Counted from the stretch's first letter, positions 7,044-15,750 are shown. The stretch is DNA of 64,000 bases from Paenibacillus phyllosphaerae (GCF_014192105.1 NZ_JACHXK010000023.1:1-64000); one strand, 5' to 3'. Translations and numbers: made by a program. Notes: a model not told the origin generated them from the sequence alone.

Positions 7044-7733
7044 ATGATCGCTTCTTCAAAAACAGCAGCTGTCTGTGCTTTAATCGCGATTTGCATTGCT
7101 TTTCCTCTGCACGCCGAAGCCTCTCCGCAAGCCAGCGCCCTCAAGCATAAGCTCGAGCAACAACTTGGCGCATACGGCCGCATCCAAAAGATCGAGATCG
7201 ATTCTGACTTAGGGACGCCCGCATTGCTGTCAGGTGTCTTGAGCAAGCCGTCGAGGCACACGCCCGAATGGATCGCCTATGACTTCCTCCGCGAGGTGCG
7301 TACGCACTATGGCTTGATTCACCCGCTCCGAGAGATGCTCGTCAAAGAAAAAACAAGCAGCACTGACGGCGGCTCGATCGTCAAGCTGCAACAGCTTTTG
7401 TTCAATACGCCTGTATATGGAGGGCAATTGGAAATCCAGGTTGACCGCGACGGCGTCGTCCGCCGCGTGGAAGGTACCGTCTATCCGGGATTAGAAGAGA
7501 AGCTGTTTCATCGCCGGACCTATCCTGTCGTATCGTCCAAAAAAGCCGTGCGTCTGGCCAAAGCCTCATATCGCGGTGAAGGCGAGCTATCAAGCAAGCC
7601 TGTCGTCACCCGTTATTATTTGCCCGATCGTCCTGGTACCCCGCTCGTGTACGAAGTTATCTTCGAGATCGAAGGAGCTCCATCACCTTATCGCGTGCTC
7701 ATTCATGCGGTAATGGGTCATATCATCCCATAG
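7044..7733 (+). CDS. Secreted stand-alone M4-type propeptide (FTP + PepSY)
   Basis: A signal peptide (AAVCALIAICIAFPLHAEA) is followed by the two modules of thermolysin-family propeptides. An FTP-like part has FLREVRTHYGL and KLQQLLFNTPVYGGQLEIQVDRDG; a PepSY-like part has SKKAVRLAKA and VYEVIFEIEGAPSPYRVLIHA. The protein ends there: there is no HEXXH catalytic domain and no protease gene follows. It could inhibit or chaperone an M4 protease encoded elsewhere, or be a relic. ATG at 7044 lies 10 nt after AGGAGG (7028-7033); a TTG at 7038 is too close to it. Confidence 0.75.
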   Translation: MIASSKTAAVCALIAICIAFPLHAEASPQASALKHKLEQQLGAYGRIQKIEIDSDLGTPALLSGVLSKPSRHTPEWIAYDFLREVRTHYGLIHPLREMLVKEKTSSTDGGSIVKLQQLLFNTPVYGGQLEIQVDRDGVVRRVEGTVYPGLEEKLFHRRTYPVVSSKKAVRLAKASYRGEGELSSKPVVTRYYLPDRPGTPLVYEVIFEIEGAPSPYRVLIHAVMGHIIP

Positions 7734-7743
7734 CAATAGCAAA

Positions 7744-7772
7744 CAGCCAGAACGGATGATCCGCTCTGGCTG
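7744..7772. terminator. Bidirectional terminator candidate
   Basis: CAGCCAGA...TCTGGCTG with inner CGGATGATCCG pairing lies between the convergent propeptide and antiporter genes. T-tracts are only moderate on either strand. Confidence 0.6.
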
Positions 7773-7792
7773 TCGTTGCCTTTCTTGCATAA

Positions 7793-8938
7793 TCAGGTTT
7801 GCGGCTGCGCCGCTTCTTCCTTGAAGAACAGCTTCATCATTGGAGGCGTCACAATCGTCGTGACCAGTACAACAACGACAAGCACCGCGAACATCGAATC
7901 GTTCAATAACCCCGCCTCTTGACCGATTGCGGCAATGATAAGCGCCACCTCGCCGCGCGATACCATCGCGGCTCCAATGCCAAGCGCATTGCGGGTGCCA
8001 AAACCCGCTGCCCGCGCCCCTAGTGCCGAACCGATCAATTTCGTTGCAATGGCAATCAAACTCAGCAGCACGATCAGCCACAAGTGCTCTGATATACCGG
8101 TAAATTCAACCTTGACGCCTATCGAGGTAAAGAAGACCGGAACGAATACGGCGTAGCTGATCGTTTCCGTTTTCTCGGTAATTTCATGCTTATAGCCCGT
8201 GAGGCTGATTGCGACTCCGGCAATGTATGCGCCGATAATCGCTGCGACGCCGGTGTATTCCGCCATATAGGCGAATACGAAGCAAATAATCAAGCCTGCG
8301 GAGACGACGCTCTCCGTCACTTTTAGCGGAGCAAAGAGACGCAGGACCCACGGCACAATCTTCCAGCTGGCCAGAATCGCGATGACGAAGAAGGCGATTT
8401 TCTTCGCGATGACGAGGCCAAGATTCACATCGCCGCCTGCAAGACTCATAACGAAGGCAAGCGCAATAATGACGAGGACATCATCGATGACGGCAGCTCC
8501 TAGAATCGTCGCGCCTTCGCGGGATTTGAGACGGCCCATCTCCTTAAGCGCCTGAACCGAGATGCTGACGCTAGTGGCTGACAATAAGAGACCGAGGAAT
8601 ACAGCCTCCAAGGTAGTCATATCAAGCACAAGCCCGGTGAAGTAGCCTGCGGCTAACGGCACGGCAATCCCTGCAATACCTACGTACGATGAGGCTTTGC
8701 CGGTTCGTTTGAATTCATCGATGTCGGTCTCCAGTCCCGCGATAAACATGAGCAGAATAACACCGATCTGGCTCAGCTCCTCAAGCGCGGTCGTCTCATG
8801 AATAAGGCCAAGCACGGCAGGACCGAGCACGATACCGATCAGAAGCTTCCCCAGAACGGCCGGCTGGCGCAGTTTCACGCTGACTTCCCCCGCAAGTTTG
8901 GACGCCAGCAGAATAATGGCAAGATCAAAAATTAACAT
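7793..8938 (-). CDS. CPA2-type cation:proton antiporter (KefB/YhaU-like)
   Basis: A 381-aa monovalent cation:proton antiporter 2 membrane protein with about 12 hydrophobic helices and no C-terminal TrkA domain. Family features are the N-terminal AxKLAGEVSVKLRQPAVLGKLLIGIVLGP, the GVILLMFIAGLETD segment and the middle GAAVIDDVLVIIALAFV, whose aspartates are the ion-site type. It is related to KefB/C and the B. subtilis K+/H+ antiporter YhaU, whose regulator YhaT is separate. Here the nearest small soluble gene is at 9098-9379. It has AGGAGGG before the ATG at 8938 and a 159-bp structured leader. Confidence 0.85.
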   Translation of the reverse strand: MLIFDLAIILLASKLAGEVSVKLRQPAVLGKLLIGIVLGPAVLGLIHETTALEELSQIGVILLMFIAGLETDIDEFKRTGKASSYVGIAGIAVPLAAGYFTGLVLDMTTLEAVFLGLLLSATSVSISVQALKEMGRLKSREGATILGAAVIDDVLVIIALAFVMSLAGGDVNLGLVIAKKIAFFVIAILASWKIVPWVLRLFAPLKVTESVVSAGLIICFVFAYMAEYTGVAAIIGAYIAGVAISLTGYKHEITEKTETISYAVFVPVFFTSIGVKVEFTGISEHLWLIVLLSLIAIATKLIGSALGARAAGFGTRNALGIGAAMVSRGEVALIIAAIGQEAGLLNDSMFAVLVVVVLVTTIVTPPMMKLFFKEEAAQPQT

Positions 8939-9097
8939 GGATAAATCCCTCCTGTTTCAAATTAACATGCGCATTTGTGCGCTAAAATAATAAAGAGCCC
9001 CTCAACCAACGATACAGCTGCGATTGACACAGCTCTCCCTTGGTGACAGACTCCTCCAGGTACTTCCGATATTGAATTGGGTATTACGATCGTATCG
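8939..9097 (-). promoter_or_regulatory. Structured leader upstream of the antiporter gene
   Basis: This gap contains an AGAGC...GCTCT pairing (minus strand) followed by TTATTATTTT, with the direct repeat AGCTGT inside, then the antiporter SD. It could be a terminator for the upstream small gene, an attenuator, or part of a larger regulatory RNA. I could not match it to a riboswitch class I know. Confidence 0.35.
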
Positions 9098-9379
9098 TTA
9101 CTTGCGAGCCACGCTATCGAGCAACCGTGCCTTAAACAGTTCCGTTACGAAATCATCGTAATACTGCTGTTGCACGATGATTTTGTATTCGTGGCCCGGG
9201 TAGGCATAGAACAAGACGTCGTCGAAGTCTTGATTTTCTTCAAAGGTTCTTTGCACCTGCTTCAGCCCCTGCAGCATCTGCGGGTCATCGCCGATGACGC
9301 GAATCGCAAACGACGTATCCTCGCCGTCCTTGCTCTCCTGAATGTCGAGCTTTCCTTGATCGTAGCTGTATGTGACCAT
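9098..9379 (-). CDS. Small acidic protein between permease and antiporter (unknown)
   Basis: A 93-aa soluble protein, family not recognised. It reads as a small alpha/beta domain: VTYSYDQGKLDIQESKDGEDTS, FAIRVIGDDPQMLQGLKQVQ, VLFYAYPGHEYKIIV and a C-terminal helix DDFVTELFKARLLDSVARK. ATG at 9379 follows TTAAGGAGGG (9388-9397), 26 bp after the permease stop, so it belongs to the permease transcript. The open frame extends upstream but would overlap the permease. Its place between two ion carriers suggests a regulatory subunit, as YhaS/YhaT serve YhaU in B. subtilis (inference). Confidence 0.62.
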   Translation of the reverse strand: MVTYSYDQGKLDIQESKDGEDTSFAIRVIGDDPQMLQGLKQVQRTFEENQDFDDVLFYAYPGHEYKIIVQQQYYDDFVTELFKARLLDSVARK

Positions 9380-9405
9380 AGCCGTTGCCCTCCTTAACCC
9401 CTCAA

Positions 9406-10686
9406 TCAGATCAGGTAACGCAAATAAATATAGATGCTGCATAACGCGATCGAGAGCAGCATGAGCGGAAAACCGATTTTCAAGAACGAAAGGAAACGAA
9501 TCGGATGTCCTTCCTTGCCCGCAAGGCCGGCAACGATCAGGTTCGCGCTCGCACCGATCAGCGTGCCGTTACCGCCTAGGCATGCGCCAAGCGCAAGGCT
9601 CCACCATAGCGGCTCCAGATCGGTTACGCCCATCTGGCCCATCTCTTGAATTAACGGAATCATCGTCGCCACGAACGGGATATTGTCGATGAACGCGGAC
9701 GCAATGGCACTGAGCCACAGAATCAGCATCGACGTTGCTACCAGATCGCCGCCGGTCAGATCGATCGCGCGCGCCGCGAGTTGCGCGATTACGCCTGTCT
9801 CAACTAACCCGGACACAAGTACGAATAGCCCGATGAAGAAGAAAATCGTCGTCCATTCTACGCGGCTGAGCGATTCCTCCATCTTATGTTCGCCTGTCAT
9901 CAATAGAAGAACAAACGCACCGGCCAGCGCAACCGTAGCCGATTCCAGATGCACCGTCTGGTGAAGGAAGAAACCTAGAATCGTCAGCCCCATCATAATC
10001 AAACATTTGCGCAGCAGCTTATGATCGGTGATGATCGCCGAGATATCCAGTTTCATCAGCCCAGCCTTAAGCTCGGGGGTCGTATGGATTTGTTTGCGGA
10101 ACATGAACACGAAAATCGGCAGGTAGACGAGCATCACGATGATCGCGATCGGCGTCAAATTGTTGATGAATGCCATGAAGGTCAGTTCCTCCACCGCACT
10201 GCCGATCATAATGTTCGGCGGGTCGCCGATTAACGTTGCAGTACCTCCGACATTCGCAGCGAAGATCTGCGTGATCAAGAAAGGAGTAGGCGATACCCGC
10301 AGCTGCCTCGTAATGCTAAAGGTGACCGGTACCATAAGCAGCACCGTCGTGACATTGTCCAGGAATGCCGAGCCTAGCGCCGTGATCGATGCCAGGGCCA
10401 CTAAGATCCAAACCGGCTCTCCTTTCACTTTCTTGGCCGCCCAGACAGCCATATAGCGGAATAATCCGGTCTCCGCAGTGATGCTGACGATGATCATCAT
10501 CCCGATTAATAGCCCTAGCGTATTGAAATCGATATGATGCAAGGCCACTTCCTGGCTAACAATTCCCGTTGCGACCATCAAAATTGCGCCGATCATAGCT
10601 ACAATGGTTCGATGGATTTTCTCCGAAATTATCAGTCCGTAGATAACCAGAAAGATGGCTATTGCCCAATAAGCTTGCTGTTCCAT
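9406..10686 (-). CDS. ArsB/NhaD-type ion transporter (IT superfamily permease)
   Basis: A 426-aa membrane protein with about 11-12 helices and the two-fold repeat of the ArsB/NhaD/SLC13-like ion transporter superfamily. Re-entrant signature loops are GSAFLDNVTTVLLMVPVTF and the repeat-2 counterpart ASAFIDNIPFVATMIPLI. Each is followed by a Gly/Asn pocket (GGTATLIGDPPNIMIG and GGNGTLIGASANLIVAG). Such proteins carry anions or exchange Na+/H+; the substrate cannot be fixed here. The leader holds a terminator-like hairpin. Confidence 0.85.
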   Translation of the reverse strand: MEQQAYWAIAIFLVIYGLIISEKIHRTIVAMIGAILMVATGIVSQEVALHHIDFNTLGLLIGMMIIVSITAETGLFRYMAVWAAKKVKGEPVWILVALASITALGSAFLDNVTTVLLMVPVTFSITRQLRVSPTPFLITQIFAANVGGTATLIGDPPNIMIGSAVEELTFMAFINNLTPIAIIVMLVYLPIFVFMFRKQIHTTPELKAGLMKLDISAIITDHKLLRKCLIMMGLTILGFFLHQTVHLESATVALAGAFVLLLMTGEHKMEESLSRVEWTTIFFFIGLFVLVSGLVETGVIAQLAARAIDLTGGDLVATSMLILWLSAIASAFIDNIPFVATMIPLIQEMGQMGVTDLEPLWWSLALGACLGGNGTLIGASANLIVAGLAGKEGHPIRFLSFLKIGFPLMLLSIALCSIYIYLRYLI

Positions 10687-10735
10687 ATTCCCTCCTGCGG
10701 TTGCCTGAATTATCGTTCTTCAAGGTAATATACCC

Positions 10736-10773
10736 AAAAAAAGACAGAAGGAGCCCGCTGGTGGCAGGCTCCT
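10736..10773 (-). terminator. Terminator-like hairpin in the permease 5' leader
   Basis: On the minus strand GGAGCCTGC (complement of 10765-10773) pairs with GCGGGCTCC (10751-10759) around a CACCA loop. Seven nt later comes a run of eight T (10736-10743). It lies between the promoter at 10806-10835 and the start codon at 10686, with no gene in between, which fits transcription attenuation. Confidence 0.6.
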
Positions 10774-10805
10774 CCGATAATCCGTTATGAAGTTCAATGT
10801 CTTTA

Positions 10806-10835
10806 TTATAAAGCAAGCCGCAGATTAAAGTAAAT
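10806..10835 (-). promoter_or_regulatory. Promoter of the permease operon
   Basis: Minus-strand -35 TTTACT (10830-10835) and -10 TATAAT (10806-10811), spacer 18 nt. The transcript would have a ~113-nt leader. Confidence 0.55.
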
Positions 10836-10860
10836 AGCATTCACGATTATACCGTTTTCA

Positions 10861-11022
10861 TCCATACTTTATTGCGGCTCAATGACGCCGTGCAGGAAAG
10901 CTTCAGATCCACCTTCTGCAATTCATCGTGCCGTCGTTATTCTATTGACGGCCTGCGCAAAAATTTGTATCGTCAAGCTTGTCCGCAACTAGATTATCTT
11001 AAGAAGGCAGGTCATACGCACC
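10861..11022 (+). other. Intergenic region before the EamA gene
   Basis: No gene seen. It must hold the plus-strand promoter of the EamA gene; TTGTAT near 10966 with a TAGATT-like -10 is the best guess. The ribosome binding site (AAGGCAGG) is weak. Confidence 0.35.
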
Positions 11023-11916
11023 ATGAACACGTTGCAATCCCCATTCATTCGCATGCTTCTCGCCATGGCGATATTCGGTTCCATCGGCTATGCTGCCGGG
11101 CTGACCGCGCTCAGCTCATTCGAGCTCGTATTCGTCCGATGTGTATGCGCGACATTATTCCTCTGCGCGATCTGGCTTCTGTCCGGCCAATACAAGAAGG
11201 AACGGTGGCAGCGGCGCGAGGTGCTGATCGTGCTGCTCAGCGGAATTTTCTTGGTGTTCAACTGGGTATTCCTCTTCCGCTCCTTCGAGCTTGCACCTGT
11301 TACGGTAGGCGTGTCCATTTATTATTTGGCACCGGTGCTGGTCCTTCTGATCGGTAGTGCGCTGTTCCGGGAGCGGCTCACATGGATCTCGATCGGTTCG
11401 ATCATATCCTGCGTCGTGGGCACCGCACTCGTGTCAGGTCTCGGCAGCCAAGCTTCGCTGCAGCAGTGGATGTCGTCCGGCGTCTTGTGGGCGTTCCTCG
11501 CCGCGGTGTTCTATGCTTGCATGACCCTCCTCAGCAAAGGGATAACCATGATGAGTCCCTATGCGGTCACGATGCTGCAGACGCTTCTTGGGATCCTGAT
11601 CCTGCCGCCTTTCGTTCATTTTGGCGCTTTTGGCTCGCTTACAGGCGGGAACTGGGCGACGGTTGCCGTCATCGGCGTCATCCATACCGGCATCGTGTAC
11701 TACTTCTATTTCAGCAGCGTCCGCGCCCTGCCTGCCCGAACGATATCCGCCCTTGCCTTCCTCGATCCGGGGATCGCCATCGTACTGGATATACTGATTA
11801 GCGGATTTCGTCCAAGCCTTCCGCAAGCGGCCGGAATCCTCCTGACCTTCGCCGGCATGGCTATGTCTTTTCTGGGCTCCTCCGACAAGGAGAGAGAGAA
11901 TCCGCAAGAAGGTTGA
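11023..11916 (+). CDS. EamA/DMT family transporter
   Basis: A 297-aa drug/metabolite transporter superfamily protein with ten hydrophobic helices in two EamA repeats. Repeat 1 ends with ELAPVTVGVSIYYLAPVLVLLIGSALFRERLTW, the usual end-of-repeat helix pair, and repeat 2 with LPARTISALAFLDPGIAIVLDI. Export of amino acids or metabolites is typical; the substrate is unknown. C-terminal tail charged, in the cytoplasm. It is probably a single-gene unit. Confidence 0.85.
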   Translation: MNTLQSPFIRMLLAMAIFGSIGYAAGLTALSSFELVFVRCVCATLFLCAIWLLSGQYKKERWQRREVLIVLLSGIFLVFNWVFLFRSFELAPVTVGVSIYYLAPVLVLLIGSALFRERLTWISIGSIISCVVGTALVSGLGSQASLQQWMSSGVLWAFLAAVFYACMTLLSKGITMMSPYAVTMLQTLLGILILPPFVHFGAFGSLTGGNWATVAVIGVIHTGIVYYFYFSSVRALPARTISALAFLDPGIAIVLDILISGFRPSLPQAAGILLTFAGMAMSFLGSSDKERENPQEG

Positions 11917-12028
11917 TTCTTGGCGTTCCAAGGGTTACATCTGCTGTTATATTATAATTCCTCATGCGCGAAGGCATACTTTGGAATGAATAATCAGCAT
12001 GCTCGCTAGCGAAAGGATCGAGCCATTC

Positions 12029-12523
12029 ATGCTCCTGAACCGGATCGTACTCATCGGATGCATCGTCTTAACCGCCCTTCTGCTCCTATTGTTTACCCCG
12101 CGGGACAAGTTCAGGGAAGTGATCCTGGTCTTCCTGTTCAAACAAGTGCTGACTTGGCCGATGGGGGTTCTTGCCGTCGAGGCGAACTGGATCCATTACC
12201 CCGTCCGCGAATTTCCGAATACGATAAAGACGAGCTTCTCATTCGAATACTTCATCTATCCGGCTATCTGCATCCTCTTCGTGCTGCGCTATCCCAAGCA
12301 TAAACCGTTGCCGTACAAAATTGGCTGGTATCTGTTCTTCCCATCTTGGATGACGGCTGCGGAGGTGCTCATCGAGCATGAAACGAAACTCATCCAGTAT
12401 ATCAATTGGTCATGGTACTTGACCTGGTTGTCACTGATCATTACCTTCCGGATGTCGCACGCATTCTATGATTGGTATACAATGAGGGGAACCGTAGTCA
12501 TTGGCGATAAGCAGCTTCCTTAA
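12029..12523 (+). CDS. CBO0543 family membrane protein
   Basis: A 164-aa protein with four to five hydrophobic helices, matching the CBO0543-type family of sporulating Firmicutes: DKFREVILVFLFKQVLTWPMG, then VREFPNTIKTSFSFEYFIYPAIC and a tryptophan/tyrosine-rich WSWYLTWLSLIITFRMSHAFYDWY. Function unknown. An ATG at 11999 is in frame but lacks a ribosome binding site; the ATG at 12029 follows AAAGGA. Confidence 0.72.
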   Translation: MLLNRIVLIGCIVLTALLLLLFTPRDKFREVILVFLFKQVLTWPMGVLAVEANWIHYPVREFPNTIKTSFSFEYFIYPAICILFVLRYPKHKPLPYKIGWYLFFPSWMTAAEVLIEHETKLIQYINWSWYLTWLSLIITFRMSHAFYDWYTMRGTVVIGDKQLP

Positions 12524-12625
12524 GAAGTGCCGGCCGAATTACGAGCTTATATGTTAGCAGCGCTGAATGCGTCGTTCTTCGTCTATAGGAACAAGAACGT
12601 TCACGAATCAGCATGGGGAGGTCCT

Positions 12626-13600
12626 ATGAAACGAATTCATATCTTTACTACCGGCGGGACGATCGCCATGCAGAGCAATCCGGAGACCGGCGTCGTAGAG
12701 CCAATCGAAGGCCATTATATGACAAGCTGGCTGGACCATTCCTCTCATATCGTCATGGAGGATGTGTTCAATAAGCCAAGTCCGCATCTGACGTTCGAGG
12801 ACTTGCACGTGCTGTACCACAAAGTGAAAGCCGCGATCGACAGTCCCGATATCGATGGTATCGTCATCACGCACGGGACGGATACGCTTGAGGAAACGGC
12901 CTATTACCTCGATCTGCACTTACCGGCAGGCAAGCCCGTCGTGGTTACGGGGGCGATGAGGTCATCGAACGAGATCGGCTCCGACGGCCCGACGAACCTC
13001 GTCAATGCGATCCGAACGGCAGCAAGCGACGAAGCTTCCGACAAAGGCGTGCTGGTCGTGTTCCAAGATCAGGTGCACGCGGCCCGATACGTCACCAAGA
13101 CGCATACATCCAGCCTGTCGTCGTTCAAATCGACGGAGTTCGGCCCGATCGGATTTGTGGAGAAAGCGAAAGCCGTCTTCCATTATTCGCCGCGTAACCA
13201 GGAATGTTACCCGGTACCGAGCCGGATGAGCACGGTGCATTTACTTAAGACGGCACTTGATATGAATAGCGACATGATCGAATATTTCATCGACCGCGGC
13301 GCTGCCGGACTGGTCATTGAAGCGTTCGGTCTCGGCAACGTACCGCCTGCCATGATGGACGGCATCAAGCTTGCCATCGCCAAGCAGATTCCCGTCGTGC
13401 TCGTCAGCCGCTGCGGCAGCGGCAGCGTGCAGGACACTTACGGTTATGCTGGTGGCGGGCATACGCTGAAGGAAGCCGGCGTTATTTTCAGCAATCATCT
13501 GAACGGTCCTAAAGCCCGTATCAAGCTAGCCTCCCTGCTTGCCGGATCCCTTGATGTCGAAGCCATTCGGCAGGCTTTCGAGATCGATACAAGATTATAA
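12626..13600 (+). CDS. Asparaginase
   Basis: An L-asparaginase/glutaminase-type amidohydrolase, 324 aa, hydrolysing asparagine to aspartate and ammonia. The first catalytic block TTGGTIA is at residues 8-14; the second, HGTDTLEETAYYLDL, is near residue 82. GAMRSSNEIGSDGP follows as expected for the family. There is no signal peptide, so it is cytoplasmic (type I-like by location). The open frame runs up to 12527, but GGGGAGG just before the ATG at 12626 and the start of homology fix the start. Confidence 0.9.
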   Translation: MKRIHIFTTGGTIAMQSNPETGVVEPIEGHYMTSWLDHSSHIVMEDVFNKPSPHLTFEDLHVLYHKVKAAIDSPDIDGIVITHGTDTLEETAYYLDLHLPAGKPVVVTGAMRSSNEIGSDGPTNLVNAIRTAASDEASDKGVLVVFQDQVHAARYVTKTHTSSLSSFKSTEFGPIGFVEKAKAVFHYSPRNQECYPVPSRMSTVHLLKTALDMNSDMIEYFIDRGAAGLVIEAFGLGNVPPAMMDGIKLAIAKQIPVVLVSRCGSGSVQDTYGYAGGGHTLKEAGVIFSNHLNGPKARIKLASLLAGSLDVEAIRQAFEIDTRL

Positions 13601-13698
13601 AGAGCGCCTCCGGAGCCTTAGCTTCATGATTTCCTATTCATCTGAAGCGACCTGCCTGCCGATATAAGGAGTATCCTTAAATTGGAGGTGCACCGCGA

Positions 13699-13875
13699 AT
13701 GGATGTTGCTATGCTATCCATGAGTCTGTCCCAGATGAAACTCGGACAAGCCGTCAGCGTCAGCGTGATGAAGATGGCCAAGGAGACCGCGATTCAGAAC
13801 AGCCAAGATATGCTGCGCACGATGCAGCAAAGCGTACAGCCCCATCTGGGCCAAAGTCTGGATCTGAAGGCGTAA
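13699..13875 (+). CDS. YjfB family protein (putative motility protein)
   Basis: A 58-aa protein beginning MDVAMLSMSLSQMKLGQAVS, with VSVMKMAKETA in the middle and SVQPHLGQSLDLKA at the end. This matches the small YjfB family often named putative motility protein. GGAGGTG (13684-13690) precedes the ATG. A GCCGATAT element (13658-13665) resembles the -10 of SigD promoters, but no good -35 is seen. No flagellar genes are near. Confidence 0.78.
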   Translation: MDVAMLSMSLSQMKLGQAVSVSVMKMAKETAIQNSQDMLRTMQQSVQPHLGQSLDLKA

Positions 13876-13878
13876 GGC

Positions 13879-13936
13879 AAAAAAGCTTAATTGCGCTCTG
13901 ACGGCTATGAACGCCGAGAGCCAATTAAGCTTTTTT
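13879..13936. terminator. Bidirectional terminator (yjfB / efeU)
   Basis: AAAAAAGCTTAATTG (13879-13893) is complementary to CAATTAAGCTTTTTT (13922-13936), with inner CTCT/AGAG and GGC/GCC pairs. A/T runs on both sides serve both convergent genes. Confidence 0.9.
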
Positions 13937-13956
13937 AGTCCGATGCGGAAGGCGGG

Positions 13957-15750
13957 TTAGACGGTCGTTTCCTTCCGAATGCCAATATATAACCTCGAGA
14001 GGTAACGGATGAGCAGGTAAACGACCAATGAAGCCTGCGGAATGATGGTTTCTAACGTCGGATAGATGCCTAATGCCCCCAACGATACGCCGCTTGCGAT
14101 ATTATGCGCAGGCAATAAGCCGGATACTTGAAGCGAGTGTATGCTTTCGCCGATGAATCGAAACACCAGGATGTAGATAAAAGCGGAGGCCAATAGGAAG
14201 AACGGGCGCAGCGGCAGCTTGACGCTGTACCGGATCATCGACAGAGCAACGAGGGCTAGCAGCACTATGGCAGCCGCTATACCTAATACCATCTGGAACA
14301 GCGAGATCGAAGGCGCCATGCCTACATAGAAAATCGCCGTTTCCGCCCCTTCCCGGAAGACGGATAACGCCGCTACCGCAAATAACGACCACAAGCTGCC
14401 TCTGGCCAGCGCGCCGCCGATCTGCCTATCGATAAATGCGTTCCAAGTGCGAATATTCGATTTGTTGTGCAGCCAGTTGCCGACAAGCAGCATGAAGATA
14501 ACGGCTCCCAATCCGGCAAAACCTTCGATCTTCTCCCTCGCGGAGCCTGATATCGCCTGTGACACCGCGTAAGTCAAGACGATCGCCATGACGGCGCTCA
14601 ATACCAGTCCGAAGCCCGCTCCGCTCCAGATCCATTTGCGCTTGTCGGCATTGCCGGACTTATTCAAGTAGGCAATCAATGCAGCGAGGACTAGAATGGC
14701 TTCCAACCCTTCCCTCAGCAGGATCGCCCCGGCGTCGAAAGCGGTGTAGCGTGTCTCCTCCAGCATAGGTTCGAGCTGTTGTTTCATCTCGCCAATCACC
14801 GCAAGCGCCTTATCCGTCTCCGCAGGCTCGGAAATGAGGTAGCCTGAAGCCTCCGTCATCTGAATCTCGATATTGCGGTAGACATCGCTGGAGCGAAGCT
14901 GAACTTCGCCTTCCACGCTCGGCCACATTCGGATAAAGACTTGCAGCTGGTCGTTCGCTTCCGTTATGCGGCCGCCCTCTGCCTGTGCGGCCGCTTGACC
15001 CAATACCTTCACGGCTTCCGCCAACGTAGCAGATTGTTGTTGTAACGTTGCTTCCGGCGTCTTGCCTGCCGCATAATCGGAGACTTCCTCCAACAGCGCC
15101 GCCGTCTCCTCGGCTGCTTGCTCCGCGCGAGGCGGTTCTGCTCGAAGCGCGATACGAATCATGCTCATGCTCGTCTCCAGCGTACCATAGACAGCCGTGT
15201 TATCTGAACGGATCGGCTGCTCGATCTTCGTCCATGCCTTATCCAGTTGGCTGTAATCGGCGCTAGCCGCGTCCCATTGGGCAGATTGAACATGGGCAGC
15301 TAACTGCTCCAATATTGGGGTAAGCTTGCCGGCTGCCTCCGGACCTGATGCTTCAGCCTCCCCATCCTGCGCCTTCATGTACGCATTCACAACTTTCACT
15401 GCGGCTGCCAGCGCTTCTTTGGCGCCGACGGGGTCGCTGGAAGCCGAAGCCACCGCAACACGGGCATCGGACAACGCCAGAGTCACGTCCTCGGCCAAGT
15501 CTGAGCCACCGGACTCTAGCCATAGATTCTGGGCTTCCTCCATCGCGGATTCAGCGTCACTGTATTTCTGCTGCCCAATATCGACGAGCGCGCCGCCGAT
15601 GACAGGCAAAATTCGGTCAAGCTGCTGCGGCTTCTCCGCTCCATAAGCCGCTCCGACGTTCAATGACCACAGCAGCGCCAACACCGGCAGCATGATTGCG
15701 ACGCTAATACGATGTCCCTGCTTCTTCTGATGATGACCAAGCCATCTCAT
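13957..15750 (-). CDS. efeU: FTR1-type iron permease EfeU
   Basis: The membrane permease of the EfeUOB ferric/ferrous uptake system, 597 aa. After a signal-like helix (~residues 17-37) comes a ~300-aa extracellular helical region rich in Ala/Glu, then seven membrane helices. Two REXXE-type iron motifs are visible: REGLEA near residue 340 and REGAET near 468. This long form with an N-terminal extracytoplasmic domain is usual in Bacillales. Last gene of efeO-efeB-efeU, 18 bp after efeB. Confidence 0.92.
   Translation of the reverse strand: MRWLGHHQKKQGHRISVAIMLPVLALLWSLNVGAAYGAEKPQQLDRILPVIGGALVDIGQQKYSDAESAMEEAQNLWLESGGSDLAEDVTLALSDARVAVASASSDPVGAKEALAAAVKVVNAYMKAQDGEAEASGPEAAGKLTPILEQLAAHVQSAQWDAASADYSQLDKAWTKIEQPIRSDNTAVYGTLETSMSMIRIALRAEPPRAEQAAEETAALLEEVSDYAAGKTPEATLQQQSATLAEAVKVLGQAAAQAEGGRITEANDQLQVFIRMWPSVEGEVQLRSSDVYRNIEIQMTEASGYLISEPAETDKALAVIGEMKQQLEPMLEETRYTAFDAGAILLREGLEAILVLAALIAYLNKSGNADKRKWIWSGAGFGLVLSAVMAIVLTYAVSQAISGSAREKIEGFAGLGAVIFMLLVGNWLHNKSNIRTWNAFIDRQIGGALARGSLWSLFAVAALSVFREGAETAIFYVGMAPSISLFQMVLGIAAAIVLLALVALSMIRYSVKLPLRPFFLLASAFIYILVFRFIGESIHSLQVSGLLPAHNIASGVSLGALGIYPTLETIIPQASLVVYLLIRYLSRLYIGIRKETTV

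Noticed and set aside
10687-10860. Known riboswitch class upstream of the permease
   Set aside because: I compared the leader by eye with fluoride, guanidine, Mn (yybP-ykoY) and c-di-AMP motifs and found no convincing match, so only the hairpin is reported.
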